NCBI RefSeq assembly: GCF_014836935.1
Contig: NZ_JACSPW010000001.1
Span: 372,001 to 436,000, forward strand
Direction of reading: 5' to 3'
DNA: 64,000 nucleotides
DNA from: Solibacillus merdavium
GTDB taxonomy: Bacteria; Bacillota; Bacilli; Bacillales_A; Planococcaceae
Shown: positions 38,782-49,009 of the stretch, in pieces
Layout of the letters: every line of letters begins with the position of its first letter
How positions within the stretch are numbered: position 1 is the first letter of the stretch
Notes under the pieces: model-generated
What the model saw: the letters and a program-made list of their open reading frames with translations, nothing else
What the model was told of the DNA's origin: nothing
Database searches by the model: none
Made by a program: the position numbers and the translations under genes

Positions 38782-39550
38782 ACGCTGGCTTATAATTGGA
38801 ACAGATGAACGAATGCGTTTTTTAGCAAAGCATTTATCTACGAATGAACGAACGGTTTATTACAAGAACACTGCTGTATGGGATGAAGCGTTAAACAAAG
38901 TAGCATTAGAGTTACACCCAACAGAAATTGTTCTGCCAATCCATCCTTTAACGATTCAAGTGGATGAACTATTAGGTATACGCCAAGCGCAGTTTTTTTC
39001 AGGAAAACTTAACGACCAATGGCAACAACTTCTACAGGGGAAACGCATTCATTATTATTTAACAGATGAAACATTTATCTGGAAAAATGCGGCGCTTACT
39101 GCAGAAAGCTTTTTAGCTCATTTATATCAGGCAAAAGTAAATGTGCAGTATAAAACATTCATCATCACAGGATTTGGACGCGTAGCAAAAATGCTTGCTT
39201 TGTTTTTAACACGTTTAAATGCAAAAGTCATTATCGCAGTAAGGTCCGAACATCAGAAGGCTGAAGCGCTTGCATATGGTTACAAAGGCGTAGAATTAAA
39301 GGGAGAAAACAGTGTGGATGCTGATTTCCTTATAAATACGATTCCAACTAATTGGCTAACAAAAGACTACGCATCATGGACTACTCGCCCTATTTACGAC
39401 CTTGCTTCAAGTCCAGGGTGTCTAGATGATTTAAAATTATCTCAGTATGAGTTGCTGCCTGGATTACCTGGTATATACTTTCCGCAGGCTGCAGCCAAGT
39501 TATTAACAGAAACAATAGTAGAATTGCGAAAGGAGGAAACAAGTGCTTGA
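38765..39550 (+). CDS. dpaA: Dipicolinate synthase subunit A
   Basis: With DpaB, converts dihydrodipicolinate to the spore metabolite dipicolinic acid in the mother cell. It has 261 residues, with a C-terminal Rossmann region (FIITGFGRVAKMLALFLTRL) and the conserved end DLASSPG...LLPGLPGIYFPQAAAK. It is shorter than B. subtilis SpoVFA (about 297 aa) because of a compact N-terminal half. The start could be any of ATG 38765, 38771, 38774 or 38778. It overlaps ymxH and dpaB, so the three are coupled. Confidence 0.92.
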   Translation: MQMMNERWLIIGTDERMRFLAKHLSTNERTVYYKNTAVWDEALNKVALELHPTEIVLPIHPLTIQVDELLGIRQAQFFSGKLNDQWQQLLQGKRIHYYLTDETFIWKNAALTAESFLAHLYQAKVNVQYKTFIITGFGRVAKMLALFLTRLNAKVIIAVRSEHQKAEALAYGYKGVELKGENSVDADFLINTIPTNWLTKDYASWTTRPIYDLASSPGCLDDLKLSQYELLPGLPGIYFPQAAAKLLTETIVELRKEETSA

Positions 39551-40133
39551 AGGAAAACGCATTGGTTTAGGGATAACTGCATCACATTGTACCTATGAAG
39601 ATGTTGTACCGAAAATTTCACAATTTCGGGAAGCCGGTGCAACGGTAGTACCGATCATTACTCCTTCTGTATTACATGCTGCAACACGATTCGGAACAGG
39701 TGAAGAGTGGATTGCAAAAATAGAAGAGCAGGCGGGGGAAAAGGTGGTCAGTTCAATAGCGGAGGCAGAGCCGTTTGGACCCAAAAATCCATTGGATTGT
39801 ATGGTGATTGCACCAATGACAGGCAATTCAATCAGTAAATTTGCCAATGCTGCTACAGACAGTGCAGTATTGATGGCTGCAAAGGCGACATTGCGTAATG
39901 GCTCACCTGTTGTACTTGGTATATCAACGAATGATGCACTTGGTTTAAATGGGATGAATTTAATGAAACTTATGAATGCCAAAAATATATTTTTCATTCC
40001 ATTCGGTCAGGATGATCCAATTAATAAACCTACATCGCTAATAGCAGATTTCACAAAAATGCTCGATACTGTAGCATATACGCTCGCTCATAAAAAACAG
40101 ATTCAACCTATATTTATACAATATTTTAAATAA
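39543..40133 (+). CDS. dpaB: Dipicolinate synthase subunit B (flavoprotein)
   Basis: A 196-residue flavoprotein-fold subunit of dipicolinate synthase (SpoVFB). It starts with GTG at 39543 behind AAAGGAGG, overlapping dpaA by eight bases. It has LEGKRIGLGITASHC, the flavoprotein-type MVIAPMTGNSISKFANAATDS, and a tail of the dihydrodipicolinate-binding kind. Its presence with dpaA is direct evidence for endospore formation. Confidence 0.94.
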   Translation: MLEGKRIGLGITASHCTYEDVVPKISQFREAGATVVPIITPSVLHAATRFGTGEEWIAKIEEQAGEKVVSSIAEAEPFGPKNPLDCMVIAPMTGNSISKFANAATDSAVLMAAKATLRNGSPVVLGISTNDALGLNGMNLMKLMNAKNIFFIPFGQDDPINKPTSLIADFTKMLDTVAYTLAHKKQIQPIFIQYFK

Positions 40134-40217
40134 TCAAAAAATCTAACACAATTCAAATAATATATGATACAATATCCAACATTATATACATACCGATATT
40201 TTTAGGAGAGATGAGAC

Positions 40218-41258
40218 ATGTTGAAAAAGTTAAATGTTGCGGTAGTAGGAGCAACTGGGGCAGTTGGTACAAAAATGATGGAGAAATTAGTGGAGCGTAA
40301 ATTTCCGATTGCATCTATTAAATTTTTAGCCTCTGCTCGTTCGGCAGGTAATAAAATAGAATTCAACGGTGAAACATATACAATAGAAGAAGCAAAACCG
40401 GAAAGCTTTGAAGGTATTGATATTGCTTTATTTTCTGCAGGTGGCGCTGTTTCGGAGGCTTTGGCACCCGAAGCAGCAAAACGCGGCGCAATTGTAATTG
40501 ATAATACGAGCCACTTCCGTATGGATCCGGAAGTACCGCTTGTAGTACCTGAAGTAAATCGCCATGCATTAAAGACAATTCCTAAAGGGATTATAGCAAA
40601 CCCAAACTGTTCGACAATTCAAATGGTCGCAGCATTACAGCCAATCCGTGAAAAGTTCGGCTTAACAAAAATTGTCGTATCGACATATCAGGCTGTATCA
40701 GGTTCAGGTATAGCAGCGATTGAAGAATTGCGCGATCAAAGTACACAATGGGATGCAGGAAAAAACGTAGAAGCAAATGTTCTTCCTGTGAAATCCGATA
40801 AAAAGCATTATCCAATCGCTCGTAATGTCATTCCGCAAATTGATAAGTTTACGGATAATGGCTTTACATATGAAGAAATGAAAATGATTAACGAAACAAA
40901 AAAAATTATGGAAGCACCTGAATTAAAAGTTGCTGCTACTTGTGTCCGTGTTCCTGTCGTATCTGGCCACTCGGAATCAGTGTATATTGAGCTTGAGGAA
41001 GAAGCGACAGTACAGCAGATTTTCGACGTATTAAAAGATGCTCCAGGAATCGTTTTACAGGATGATACAGCACAGCAAGTTTATCCTATGCCAATATTTG
41101 CAGAAAACGAAGAACCGACATTCGTTGGACGTATTCGCCAAGATTTGGACAATAAAAAAGGATTCCACTTATGGATTGTGTCAGATAACTTACTAAAAGG
41201 TGCTGCACTTAATTCAATTCAAATTGCAGAAGCTATGCTAGAGGATAACTTACTATAA
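40218..41258 (+). CDS. asd: Aspartate-semialdehyde dehydrogenase
   Basis: NADPH-dependent step shared by lysine, threonine, methionine and dipicolinate synthesis. It has 346 residues: the N-terminal VVGATGAVGTKMMEKL, the catalytic Cys in NPNCSTIQM, and the His in VVSGHSESV. AGGAGAGATG precedes the start. It lies between dpaB and dapA; in B. subtilis the aspartokinase dapG sits between asd and dapA but is absent here. Confidence 0.96.
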   Translation: MLKKLNVAVVGATGAVGTKMMEKLVERKFPIASIKFLASARSAGNKIEFNGETYTIEEAKPESFEGIDIALFSAGGAVSEALAPEAAKRGAIVIDNTSHFRMDPEVPLVVPEVNRHALKTIPKGIIANPNCSTIQMVAALQPIREKFGLTKIVVSTYQAVSGSGIAAIEELRDQSTQWDAGKNVEANVLPVKSDKKHYPIARNVIPQIDKFTDNGFTYEEMKMINETKKIMEAPELKVAATCVRVPVVSGHSESVYIELEEEATVQQIFDVLKDAPGIVLQDDTAQQVYPMPIFAENEEPTFVGRIRQDLDNKKGFHLWIVSDNLLKGAALNSIQIAEAMLEDNLL

Positions 41259-41273
41259 GGGGAGGATTTAGTA

Positions 41274-42185
41274 ATGGATTTTGGACGAATTGGTACAGCG
41301 ATGATTACACCGTTTAAAAAGGACGGCACGATTAATTATCCTGAATTAGAGCGAATTATTAACCATTTGATTGACAATGGCACAGATTCAATTATCGCTT
41401 GTGGAACAACTTCAGAAAACCCAACGATGTCAACAGAGGAAAAAATTGAGGTCGTTCGTTTTACTGTGGAAAAAGTGGCAGGTCGTGTGCCTGTTATTGC
41501 AGGTACAGGAGATAATGAAACTGCCTATTCAATTATGATGACACATAAAGCTGAAGAAAATGGCGCAAATGGCATTATGCTCGTTACACCATATTATAAC
41601 AAGCCAAACCAGCGCGGTATGTATGCTCACTTTGAAACTATTGCCAAGGAAACAACACTACCTATAATGCTATATAATGTACCTGGTCGAACGGGTGCAA
41701 ATATTTTAGCGGAAACAACTATTGCATTAAGCAAGGATGTACCGAATATTACATGCATTAAAGAAGCGAGCGGCAATTTAGATCAAATGGGTGATATTAT
41801 TGAAAATGTCGATTCGGATTTCTTCGTATACTCAGGAGATGACGGGTTGACGTTACCATTACTTGCAATCGGCGGTCGTGGCATCATATCAGTTGCTTCA
41901 CATGTAGTCGGAAAAGATATGCAGCAAATGATTCGTGCTTTTGAAGAAGGTCGTCATCAGGAAGCTGCCCAGATTCACCGTGCCTTACTACCACTAGTCC
42001 GTGCATTATTTGCACAGCCTAATCCATCACCAATTAAGTATGCAATGACAAAATTAGGCTTTGATACATTAGATGTTCGAATGCCAATGATGGAAATGCT
42101 ACCTGAAGAAAAAGCTGCATTTGATGAAATTTGGAATACGTATCAGGCAAAAGCAGAACAGTTCCGCGCTCTACAAACAAACTAA
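41274..42185 (+). CDS. dapA: 4-hydroxy-tetrahydrodipicolinate synthase
   Basis: Condenses aspartate semialdehyde with pyruvate toward diaminopimelate, lysine and dipicolinate. It has 303 residues with GTTSENPTMSTEEK, the Tyr-containing LVTPYYNKPNQRG and the Schiff-base Lys in CIKEASGNLDQM. It follows asd after 15 bases with AAGGGGAGG as the ribosome-binding site. A strong terminator ends the ymxH-dapA operon. Confidence 0.96.
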   Translation: MDFGRIGTAMITPFKKDGTINYPELERIINHLIDNGTDSIIACGTTSENPTMSTEEKIEVVRFTVEKVAGRVPVIAGTGDNETAYSIMMTHKAEENGANGIMLVTPYYNKPNQRGMYAHFETIAKETTLPIMLYNVPGRTGANILAETTIALSKDVPNITCIKEASGNLDQMGDIIENVDSDFFVYSGDDGLTLPLLAIGGRGIISVASHVVGKDMQQMIRAFEEGRHQEAAQIHRALLPLVRALFAQPNPSPIKYAMTKLGFDTLDVRMPMMEMLPEEKAAFDEIWNTYQAKAEQFRALQTN

Positions 42186-42190
42186 TAAGT

Positions 42191-42232
42191 AAACAACCAC
42201 TACTTTCAAAAGGAGGTAGTGGTTGTTTTTTT
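42191..42232 (+). terminator. Rho-independent terminator after dapA
   Basis: Perfect 13-pair stem AAACAACCACTAC / GTAGTGGTTGTTT with a 12-base loop and T run. Confidence 0.9.
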
Positions 42233-42428
42233 ATAAGTAATATAAATCGATTAGAACGCACAATATGTTATATTGAGAATAACAAACTCTTTAGGCACTG
42301 TAATAGTTTTAGTTTTACATATTTTTCATAAAAAAGATAAAATCACTTTTTTATTTGTACTAACGACATTCTCACCGTATAATGAAGTTTAAGTGGTTGC
42401 TGTTCGGAACAATTTAGGAGGAAATAAA

Positions 42429-44096
42429 GTGACAAAAACAAAAAATGAACTAATCCGTGTCATTCCATTAGGTGGAGTTGGCGAAATCGGAAAATCAATG
42501 TATGTAATAGAAATCGATGAAGAGCTATTCGTAGTAGACAGTGGGCTCATGTTCCCAGAGGACGAAATGCTGGGCATAGATATTGTAATTCCAGATATTA
42601 CTTATTTAGAGGAAAACAAAGATCGCGTAAAAGGCATTTTCCTTACGCACGGACATGAAGATGCAATTGGATCGATTGCGTATGTATTGAAAAAGGTAAA
42701 GGCACCTGTGTACGGGTCTAAATTAACAATTGCACTGGCAAAAGAGCATTTAAAAGAATTGCCGGCACCATATCAGGTGAAATTCTTTGAAGTAACGAGC
42801 AATAGCCGTATGAACTTTAATTCAACGTATGTGACATTCTTCCATACGACACATAGTATTCCTGATTCTTTAGGTATTGTGTTCCATACTTCCGAAGGGG
42901 CAATCGTTCATACTGGTGAATTTAAATTTGACCAATCGGCAACAGGCAAGTTTAAGCCGGATTTAGCGAAAATGGCGATGCTTGGAGAAGAAGGCGTCTT
43001 TATGCTTTTATCGGAGTCTATTGAAGCAGAACGCCCAGGCTATACAACAAGTGAAGCGGTTGTTGCAGAAGAATTGCAAAAAACGTTCCACTCGGCACCA
43101 GGCAGAATTATAGTAGCACTATATGCTTCCAATTTCATTCGTATTCAGCAGGTATTTAAACAAGCTGCTTCATCGCACCGAAAAGTTGCAGTAGTAGGGA
43201 AATCTTTGGAGAAAATTGTCGATATCGGGGTTAACTTAGGATATTTGGAAGTGGACGATGAAATCATTGTGCCAGTAAATGAAATCCATAAATATCAGGA
43301 CGATGAAATCATTGTGATGGCAACAGGCAATAAAGGCGAGCCACTTGATGCACTTGATAAAATTGTCCGTAAACATCACCGAGATATTAAAATAAAAAAT
43401 ACAGATACAGTATTAATTACATTCACACCTTCACCAAGCATGGAAGTGCAGATGTACAATACAATGAACCAGCTTGCAAAAGCGGGCGCAAACGTCATGA
43501 CTTCAAATAAGAAAGTACATGTATCGGGTCACGGTAGTGCAGAAGATTTAAAATTAATGCTTAACTTTATGAAGCCTAAATACTTTGTGCCAATTCAAGG
43601 AGAGTACCGTATGCTAATTGCGCACTCTAAGCTGGCGCAACAAGTAGGTTTACAAAAGTCACAAATTTTCATCGCGGATAAAGGCGATATTATCGAATAC
43701 AAAAACGGTAAAATGCGCATGACAGGCCGTGTACAAGCCGGAAATGTTCTGATTGACGGAATTGGAGTAGGCGATGTAGGAAATATCGTACTACGTGATC
43801 GTAAGTTACTTTCTCAAGATGGAATTTTTATTGTCGTTGTGACACTGAACCGTGCACAGAAGAAAATTGCATCAGGTCCGGAAATTTTATCACGTGGATT
43901 TGTTTATGTGCGTGAGTCAGAGCAGTTAATGGAAGAAGCGGCTGACATGGCACGTGAAGTAATTGAAAAATACGTTGGCAAAGAAACGTTTGAATGGACG
44001 AATATTAAACAGGAAATACGAGATACATTAAATCAATACTTATTCCAAAAAACAAAGCGTCGTCCGATGATCATTCCAATTATTATGGAATATTAA
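42429..44096 (+). CDS. rnjB: Ribonuclease J2-type metallo-beta-lactamase ribonuclease
   Basis: Subunit of the RNase J endo/5'-exonuclease complex. It has 555 residues from GTG 42429 (TTAGGAGGAAA upstream). The beta-lactamase motif reads LTHGHEDAIGS: the residue after DH in active J1 (HGHEDHIGG) is Ala, so one metal ligand is lost, as in B. subtilis J2. The beta-CASP part and the C-terminal domain are complete. The location after dapA also matches rnjB (ymfA). A weakly active partner of RNase J1 is the expected role. Confidence 0.93.
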   Translation: MTKTKNELIRVIPLGGVGEIGKSMYVIEIDEELFVVDSGLMFPEDEMLGIDIVIPDITYLEENKDRVKGIFLTHGHEDAIGSIAYVLKKVKAPVYGSKLTIALAKEHLKELPAPYQVKFFEVTSNSRMNFNSTYVTFFHTTHSIPDSLGIVFHTSEGAIVHTGEFKFDQSATGKFKPDLAKMAMLGEEGVFMLLSESIEAERPGYTTSEAVVAEELQKTFHSAPGRIIVALYASNFIRIQQVFKQAASSHRKVAVVGKSLEKIVDIGVNLGYLEVDDEIIVPVNEIHKYQDDEIIVMATGNKGEPLDALDKIVRKHHRDIKIKNTDTVLITFTPSPSMEVQMYNTMNQLAKAGANVMTSNKKVHVSGHGSAEDLKLMLNFMKPKYFVPIQGEYRMLIAHSKLAQQVGLQKSQIFIADKGDIIEYKNGKMRMTGRVQAGNVLIDGIGVGDVGNIVLRDRKLLSQDGIFIVVVTLNRAQKKIASGPEILSRGFVYVRESEQLMEEAADMAREVIEKYVGKETFEWTNIKQEIRDTLNQYLFQKTKRRPMIIPIIMEY

Positions 44097-44111
44097 TCAA
44101 TTCAATTACAC

Positions 44112-44170
44112 AATGGCGTAATTGCGTCAGTTTGTTTGAAGGCAGTGCAAGCTGCTGAATGAAGATAAAA
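44112..44170. repeat. Degenerate copy (E3) of the palindromic element
   Basis: It starts CAATGGCGTAAT, like the left outer arm of the element at 31977, and ends GCTGAATGAAGATAAA, identical to the right arm of the element at 23612-23661. The left inner arm has decayed; only GCAG/CTGC pairs well. Confidence 0.55.
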
Positions 44171-44207
44171 AGGGTTTTCTTACTATTTGCGTGAGAAAAC
44201 CCTTTTT
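44167..44207 (+). terminator. Rho-independent terminator after rnjB
   Basis: Seventeen-base arms AAAAAGGGTTTTCTTAC and GTGAGAAAACCCTTTTT (one G-T pair), 7-base loop. Confidence 0.88.
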
Positions 44208-44364
44208 CTAACTTAATTTTAATTCATCATTCAATTACCACCATTAATGGAAATGAAGGTTTCCAGGGTATACGATGAATTTGCTAAGGGAAAAATGATA
44301 CAGAAGCCAAATAGCATACTTTTGGCGTTTACAATTAGGAACAACTTGAAGTAGGTGACAACGA

Positions 44365-46644
44365 TTGGAAAGAAAGAAAAATAATAAATCAAAAGCAAAA
44401 GCAAAGCCATCTTTAAAAGCAAAAAGTAAACAGGAACTCCATCCACTCGCATATGAAATTATCGGTGTCCTGTTGATTGCCATTGCCATTATAGAGTTTT
44501 TTGAATTTGGTTTGGTTGGTAGATGGCTCCATTCATTAGCGTTGTTTTTCTTTGGGAATTTGCATTTCATTATTCCGTTACTGTGTTTTTTAGTGGCGGG
44601 GATGTTAATGGTAAAACGACGTGGAGTTGCTTTTACAAGCCGTGTTGTTTACGGAGTGCTTTTTGTTGGGGCAAGCTTAACAGTTTTCAGCCATAGCTTG
44701 TTATTTGAACAATTACTTGCCACAAACACGTTACTATCAAATTCGGTATTAAAGGAAACTTGGAGAATACTAATCAGCATGGATGGTATCGCTAACCGCA
44801 GTAACTCTCTTGGTGGCGGAATGATTGGTGGACTTTTGTTCAGTATGTTTCATGTACTGTTTGATGCATCAGGGGCAAAAATTGCCGCATTCGTATTATT
44901 GACAATCGGAGTTATTTTAATTACCGGTAAAGCAATCGTCCCGTTTCTACTGGAAAAAGCACCAGTTATTAAGGGCTCATTGAAAAGAAAGAAACGAAGC
45001 ACACTAAATAAAGCAAATGCCGAAAGCAAAAAGAAAGTTCGACGATCTAAAATCGAGCCACCTATGGAAGAAGACGCCGCAGATTTGGAAGAACTGATTA
45101 TTTCAACCGCACCAATCCGACAGGAGCCAATTATTTCGAATTTTGTTGAACAAGTGAAACAAGAGAAGCATAAAGACATTGATGTGGAAGAAGTGCAAAT
45201 AAGTGAGCCAATTATTAATGTGACAGCTGATTCGGATCAAACATATACGCTGCCGTCGCTTCAGCTATTAAATGCGCCGCCTGAACACGACCAAAGTGGA
45301 GAATACTCGGTAATTCAAATGAACGCTAAAAAGCTGGAACAAACTTTTTTAAGCTTCGGTGTAAAAGCAAAAGTTACGCAAGTCCATTTAGGACCGGCAG
45401 TAACAAAATATGAGGTTTTGCCAGATACAGGCGTGAAAGTAAGTAAAATAGTTGGTCTGCAGGATGATTTAGCACTCGCGCTAGCTGCAAAGGATATTCG
45501 GATTGAAGCGCCGATACCCGGAAAGTCTGCCATTGGGATAGAAGTTCCAAACAGTGAAGTTGCTATGGTCACGTTACGTGAAGTAATTGAAGCAAACGAA
45601 CAAGTAAAAGTAGGCTCAAAGTTGTTCGTTAGTTTAGGCCGGGATGTCACAGGTCAATCCATTTCCGCTGAATTGAATAAAATGCCACATTTACTCGTTG
45701 CTGGTTCTACAGGTAGTGGTAAAAGTGTATGTATTAATGGCATTATTATATCGGTGTTAATGCGTGCTAAGCCAAGCGAAGTGAAAATGATGATGATTGA
45801 TCCAAAAATGGTAGAGCTCAGTGTGTACAATGGGATTCCACATTTATTGGCCCCTGTTGTAACTGATGCAAGAAAAGCTGCCCAAGCATTGCAAAAAGTA
45901 GTTTCGGAAATGGAACGCCGCTATGATTTATTTTCGCACTCGGGTACAAGAAATATCGAAGGCTATAATGATTTCATTGAGATGAACAATGAAGGGTTAT
46001 CTGAAAAACAGCCAAAACTTCCATATATAGTCGTTATCGTGGATGAGTTGGCAGACTTAATGATGGTCGCTTCTAGTGAAGTAGAAGACGCAATTACAAG
46101 GCTTGCACAAATGGCCCGAGCTGCAGGTATCCATCTTATCATTGCTACACAACGACCGTCTGTAGATGTTATTACCGGAATAATAAAAGCCAATATTCCA
46201 TCGCGAATTGCATTTGCCGTATCTTCCGCAGTTGATTCACGGACGATTTTGGATATGGGTGGTGCTGAACGTTTACTTGGACGCGGGGATATGCTGTATC
46301 TACCAGCAGGTGCATCGAAGCCAGTACGTGTTCAAGGTGCTTTTGTAAGTGATCAGGAAGTGGAAAAAGTAATCGGAAGTGTCATCCAGCAGCAAAAAGC
46401 ACAATACGAGGAAGCAATGATTCCTACGGATGAACCGATAATAGATGCAATGGATGAAACCGATGAATTGTATGATGATGCAGTTCAACTTGTAATGGAA
46501 ATGCAAACCGCTTCTGTTTCTTTATTGCAGCGAAGATTTAGAATTGGGTATTCACGGGCAGCCAGAATTGTTGATCAAATGGAACAGCGCGGTGTCGTAG
46601 GACCACCAGAAGGAAGCAAACCACGACAAGTTTTAAAGTATTAG
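44365..46644 (+). CDS. spoIIIE: FtsK/SpoIIIE family DNA translocase
   Basis: Hexameric ATPase that pumps chromosomal DNA through the division or sporulation septum. It has 759 residues from TTG 44365: a basic N-terminus, about four membrane helices in residues 30-195, a charged linker to about 310, an alpha/beta motor with Walker A GSTGSGKS at 447-454 and [11 protein letters not shown], and a winged-helix gamma domain ([20 protein letters not shown]) that reads chromosome polarity. The location near rnjB fits SpoIIIE rather than SftA; the tepA gene that lies beside it in B. subtilis is missing. Confidence 0.93.
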   Translation: MERKKNNKSKAKAKPSLKAKSKQELHPLAYEIIGVLLIAIAIIEFFEFGLVGRWLHSLALFFFGNLHFIIPLLCFLVAGMLMVKRRGVAFTSRVVYGVLFVGASLTVFSHSLLFEQLLATNTLLSNSVLKETWRILISMDGIANRSNSLGGGMIGGLLFSMFHVLFDASGAKIAAFVLLTIGVILITGKAIVPFLLEKAPVIKGSLKRKKRSTLNKANAESKKKVRRSKIEPPMEEDAADLEELIISTAPIRQEPIISNFVEQVKQEKHKDIDVEEVQISEPIINVTADSDQTYTLPSLQLLNAPPEHDQSGEYSVIQMNAKKLEQTFLSFGVKAKVTQVHLGPAVTKYEVLPDTGVKVSKIVGLQDDLALALAAKDIRIEAPIPGKSAIGIEVPNSEVAMVTLREVIEANEQVKVGSKLFVSLGRDVTGQSISAELNKMPHLLVAGSTGSGKSVCINGIIISVLMRAKPSEVKMMMIDPKMVELSVYNGIPHLLAPVVTDARKAAQALQKVVSEMERRYDLFSHSGTRNIEGYNDFIEMNNEGLSEKQPKLPYIVVIVDELADLMMVASSEVEDAITRLAQMARAAGIHLIIATQRPSVDVITGIIKANIPSRIAFAVSSAVDSRTILDMGGAERLLGRGDMLYLPAGASKPVRVQGAFVSDQEVEKVIGSVIQQQKAQYEEAMIPTDEPIIDAMDETDELYDDAVQLVMEMQTASVSLLQRRFRIGYSRAARIVDQMEQRGVVGPPEGSKPRQVLKY

Positions 46645-46811
46645 AAAGCCCATTATAACGGACTATTCCAACATTTCTGAATATATTATTTTCTATAAGT
46701 TTTTAAATAAATTCGCTAAAATTTCACAATAACATAACACATTTAAAGAAATATGTTTTCTTTTTACGTTGAAAGTGTTATATTATTCACGAATTAGTAG
46801 GAATGTTGTAC

Positions 46812-46825
46812 ATCAGATGTCTGAT
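46812..46825. promoter_or_regulatory. Palindrome upstream of the GntR regulator gene
   Basis: ATCAGA, TG, TCTGAT, 26 bases before the regulator start. Its size suits a GntR dimer site, possibly autoregulatory; unproven. Confidence 0.4.
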
Positions 46826-46850
46826 CTCTATGTTATGGTGGTGATACTAA

Positions 46851-47579
46851 ATGACTATTAAAGCGGATCATCGTCATCTATACTTACAAGTTATTGATCG
46901 TTTAAAATCAGATATAGATAAAGGGATTTATTGTGAAAACGAAAAATTACCTTCTGAATTTGAACTTTCAAAAACACTCGGAGTAAGTCGTGCAACGCTT
47001 CGTGAAGCACTTCGACTGTTAGAAGAAGAAAATATCATAGTCCGTCGTCATGGAGTAGGAACATTTGTAAATCCAAAGCCGGTATTTTCATCAGGCATTG
47101 AGCAATTATCGAGTGTATCATCTATGATAGAAAACGCTGGGATGAAGCCTGGCGCAATTTTTATTAGTGCAAAGGAAGAAACGGCTACGGAAGATGATGT
47201 GGAACGCTTCCAAACGGACATTGATGACAATGTTATCACGATTGAACGTGTAAGGACGGCAGACAATGAGCCAGTAGTCTACTGCGTAGACAAAGTACCG
47301 GCAAGTTTACTGCCAAAAGAATTTATAAGTGATCAAAACGTTTCAATATTTTCGGCATTAGAGCAAACTGGTGCCATCCGTGTTGCATATGCGGTGACCT
47401 ATATTGATCCTGTAGGCTTCCATGATGAAGTATCACCGATATTAAAATGTGGCCCGGAAACATCTTTACTTGTATTGAAACAGCTACACTATGACGAAAG
47501 TGATCGTGTAGTGCTTTATTCAAAAAATTATTTCAGAGCTGACAAATTTAGTTTCCATGTAGTACGAAAACGGGTGTAG
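46851..47579 (+). CDS. GntR/HutC family transcriptional regulator (YmfC-like)
   Basis: A 242-residue regulator with an N-terminal winged helix ([28 protein letters not shown]) and a C-terminal UTRA-type ligand domain. The position after spoIIIE matches B. subtilis ymfC. It is followed 61 bases later by a nucleoside-type lipoprotein and transporter genes, so control of that transporter by a nucleoside-related ligand is a reasonable inference. Ribosome-binding site GGTGGTGA. Confidence 0.9.
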   Translation: MTIKADHRHLYLQVIDRLKSDIDKGIYCENEKLPSEFELSKTLGVSRATLREALRLLEEENIIVRRHGVGTFVNPKPVFSSGIEQLSSVSSMIENAGMKPGAIFISAKEETATEDDVERFQTDIDDNVITIERVRTADNEPVVYCVDKVPASLLPKEFISDQNVSIFSALEQTGAIRVAYAVTYIDPVGFHDEVSPILKCGPETSLLVLKQLHYDESDRVVLYSKNYFRADKFSFHVVRKRV

Positions 47580-47640
47580 AACAATAATTTCTATTATTTA
47601 ATTCCTGCTAATATCAATTACCTTTGAGGGGGACTCATTA

Positions 47641-48744
47641 ATGAAAAAGCGTAAATTTGGTTTATTAATTTCATCTGTAGTAGCAACTGGAGCAATCTTG
47701 GCTGCATGTGGTACCGACGAAGAAAAAACGGATTCAAAAGACACTTCAAACAACAACACTGGTTCTGAAACAAACACAGGTTCTGACGATGATTTTTCTA
47801 TCGCAATGGTAACTGATGTTGGTGGCGTTGATGATAAATCATTCAACCAATCAGCTTGGGAAGGTGTTCAACAGTTCGGTGCTGACAACGGCTTAACTAA
47901 AGGTGACGGTGGTTTCGATTACTTACAATCACAATCAGATGCTGACTACAACACAAACTTAAACAACTTATTACGCCGTGACTTCGATTTAGTATTCGGT
48001 GTTGGTTATATGATGGCTGACGCAATTGGAGAAATCGCAAATGATAACCCAAATGCAATGTTAGCATTAATCGACTCTGCTGATGTTACTGCATCAAACA
48101 TTGCAAATATCCTTTTCAAAGAGCAAGAAGGAGCATTCTTGGCTGGTGTTGTTGCTGCTTCAATGTCTGAGTCTGGTAAAATCGGTTTCGTTGGTGGCGT
48201 AGATATTCCAGTAATTAACCGCTTCCACGCTGGTTTCGTAGAAGGTGCAGAAGCAGTTAACCCGGATATCGAAATTCAAGTGAACTATACAGGTGCATTT
48301 GATGATGCTTCTAAAGGTAAAATCGCTGCAAACTCTATGTTCTCTTCAGGTGTAGATATTATTTTCCACGCTGCTGGTGGTACAGGTAACGGTGTATTCT
48401 CAGAAGCAAAAGAACGTAAAGCAAAAGACAAAGATGCTAACGTATGGGTAATCGGTGTTGACGCTGACCAATACGCAGAAGGACAAGTAGATGATTCAAC
48501 AAACATCACTTTAACTTCTATGTTAAAAGGTGTTAACTCTGCTGTAATTGATATCGCAACTAAAGCGAAAAATGGTGAGTTCCCAGGTGGTACAACAACT
48601 GTTTACGGTTTAGCTGAAGATGGTGTTGGCTTAGCAGATTCTCGTGGCGCAATTCCACAAGAGGTAATGGATAAAGTAGAAGAATATAAAGAAAAAATCG
48701 CTTCAGGCGAAATTACAGTTTCTGAAGAAAAACCAAAACAATAA
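47641..48744 (+). CDS. nupN: BMP family nucleoside-type substrate-binding lipoprotein (NupN-like)
   Basis: Extracellular solute receptor of an ABC importer. It has 367 residues: a lipoprotein signal peptide with lipobox LAAC (Cys about residue 22), a Ser/Thr/Asn linker, then a BMP (PF02608-type) domain with AMVTDVGGVDDKSFNQSAW and FVGGVDIPVINRFHAGF. The codon bias is that of a highly expressed gene. A terminator follows, so it should be made in excess over the ATPase and permeases. The best match by arrangement is NupN of the guanosine importer. Confidence 0.92.
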   Translation: MKKRKFGLLISSVVATGAILAACGTDEEKTDSKDTSNNNTGSETNTGSDDDFSIAMVTDVGGVDDKSFNQSAWEGVQQFGADNGLTKGDGGFDYLQSQSDADYNTNLNNLLRRDFDLVFGVGYMMADAIGEIANDNPNAMLALIDSADVTASNIANILFKEQEGAFLAGVVAASMSESGKIGFVGGVDIPVINRFHAGFVEGAEAVNPDIEIQVNYTGAFDDASKGKIAANSMFSSGVDIIFHAAGGTGNGVFSEAKERKAKDKDANVWVIGVDADQYAEGQVDDSTNITLTSMLKGVNSAVIDIATKAKNGEFPGGTTTVYGLAEDGVGLADSRGAIPQEVMDKVEEYKEKIASGEITVSEEKPKQ

Positions 48745-48762
48745 TATAAACTTTTACGGAGT

Positions 48763-48799
48763 AATCATCATGGGGGGTTTATTCCCCCATGATGATTTT
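48763..48799 (+). terminator. Terminator/attenuator after the binding-protein gene
   Basis: Perfect 14-pair stem AATCATCATGGGGG / CCCCCATGATGATT, 7-base loop, four T. It sits inside the transporter locus. Confidence 0.82.
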
Positions 48800-48941
48800 C
48801 TACTGTATACAATAATTTATTTAAATATTCTGCAAAGTGTAATCTCTATTACCAGAAATTTCATAATTGCAGAAATTGTGAAAATGTAAGCGTTCTATTT
48901 CAATATAATATTGAAAAGGATATAATTGTTAATGCGTCGAA

Positions 48942-48950
48942 TGGTATAAT
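48942..48950 (+). promoter_or_regulatory. Possible extended -10 promoter for the transporter genes
   Basis: TGGTATAAT in the 320-base gap between the lipoprotein and ATPase genes; a second TATAAT lies at 48921. No good -35 is paired with it. Confidence 0.4.
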
Positions 48951-48981
48951 TGGAATAAAAGATTGGAATAAAAGTTAATAG

Positions 48982-49009
48982 ATGAAAGATTTTGTAAAAA
49001 ATCTTTCAT
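48982..49009 (+). promoter_or_regulatory. Strong leader hairpin before the ABC ATPase gene
   Basis: Perfect 12-pair stem ATGAAAGATTTT / AAAATCTTTCAT with loop GTAA, not followed by a T run. It could protect a processed mRNA 5' end or regulate translation. Confidence 0.5.
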
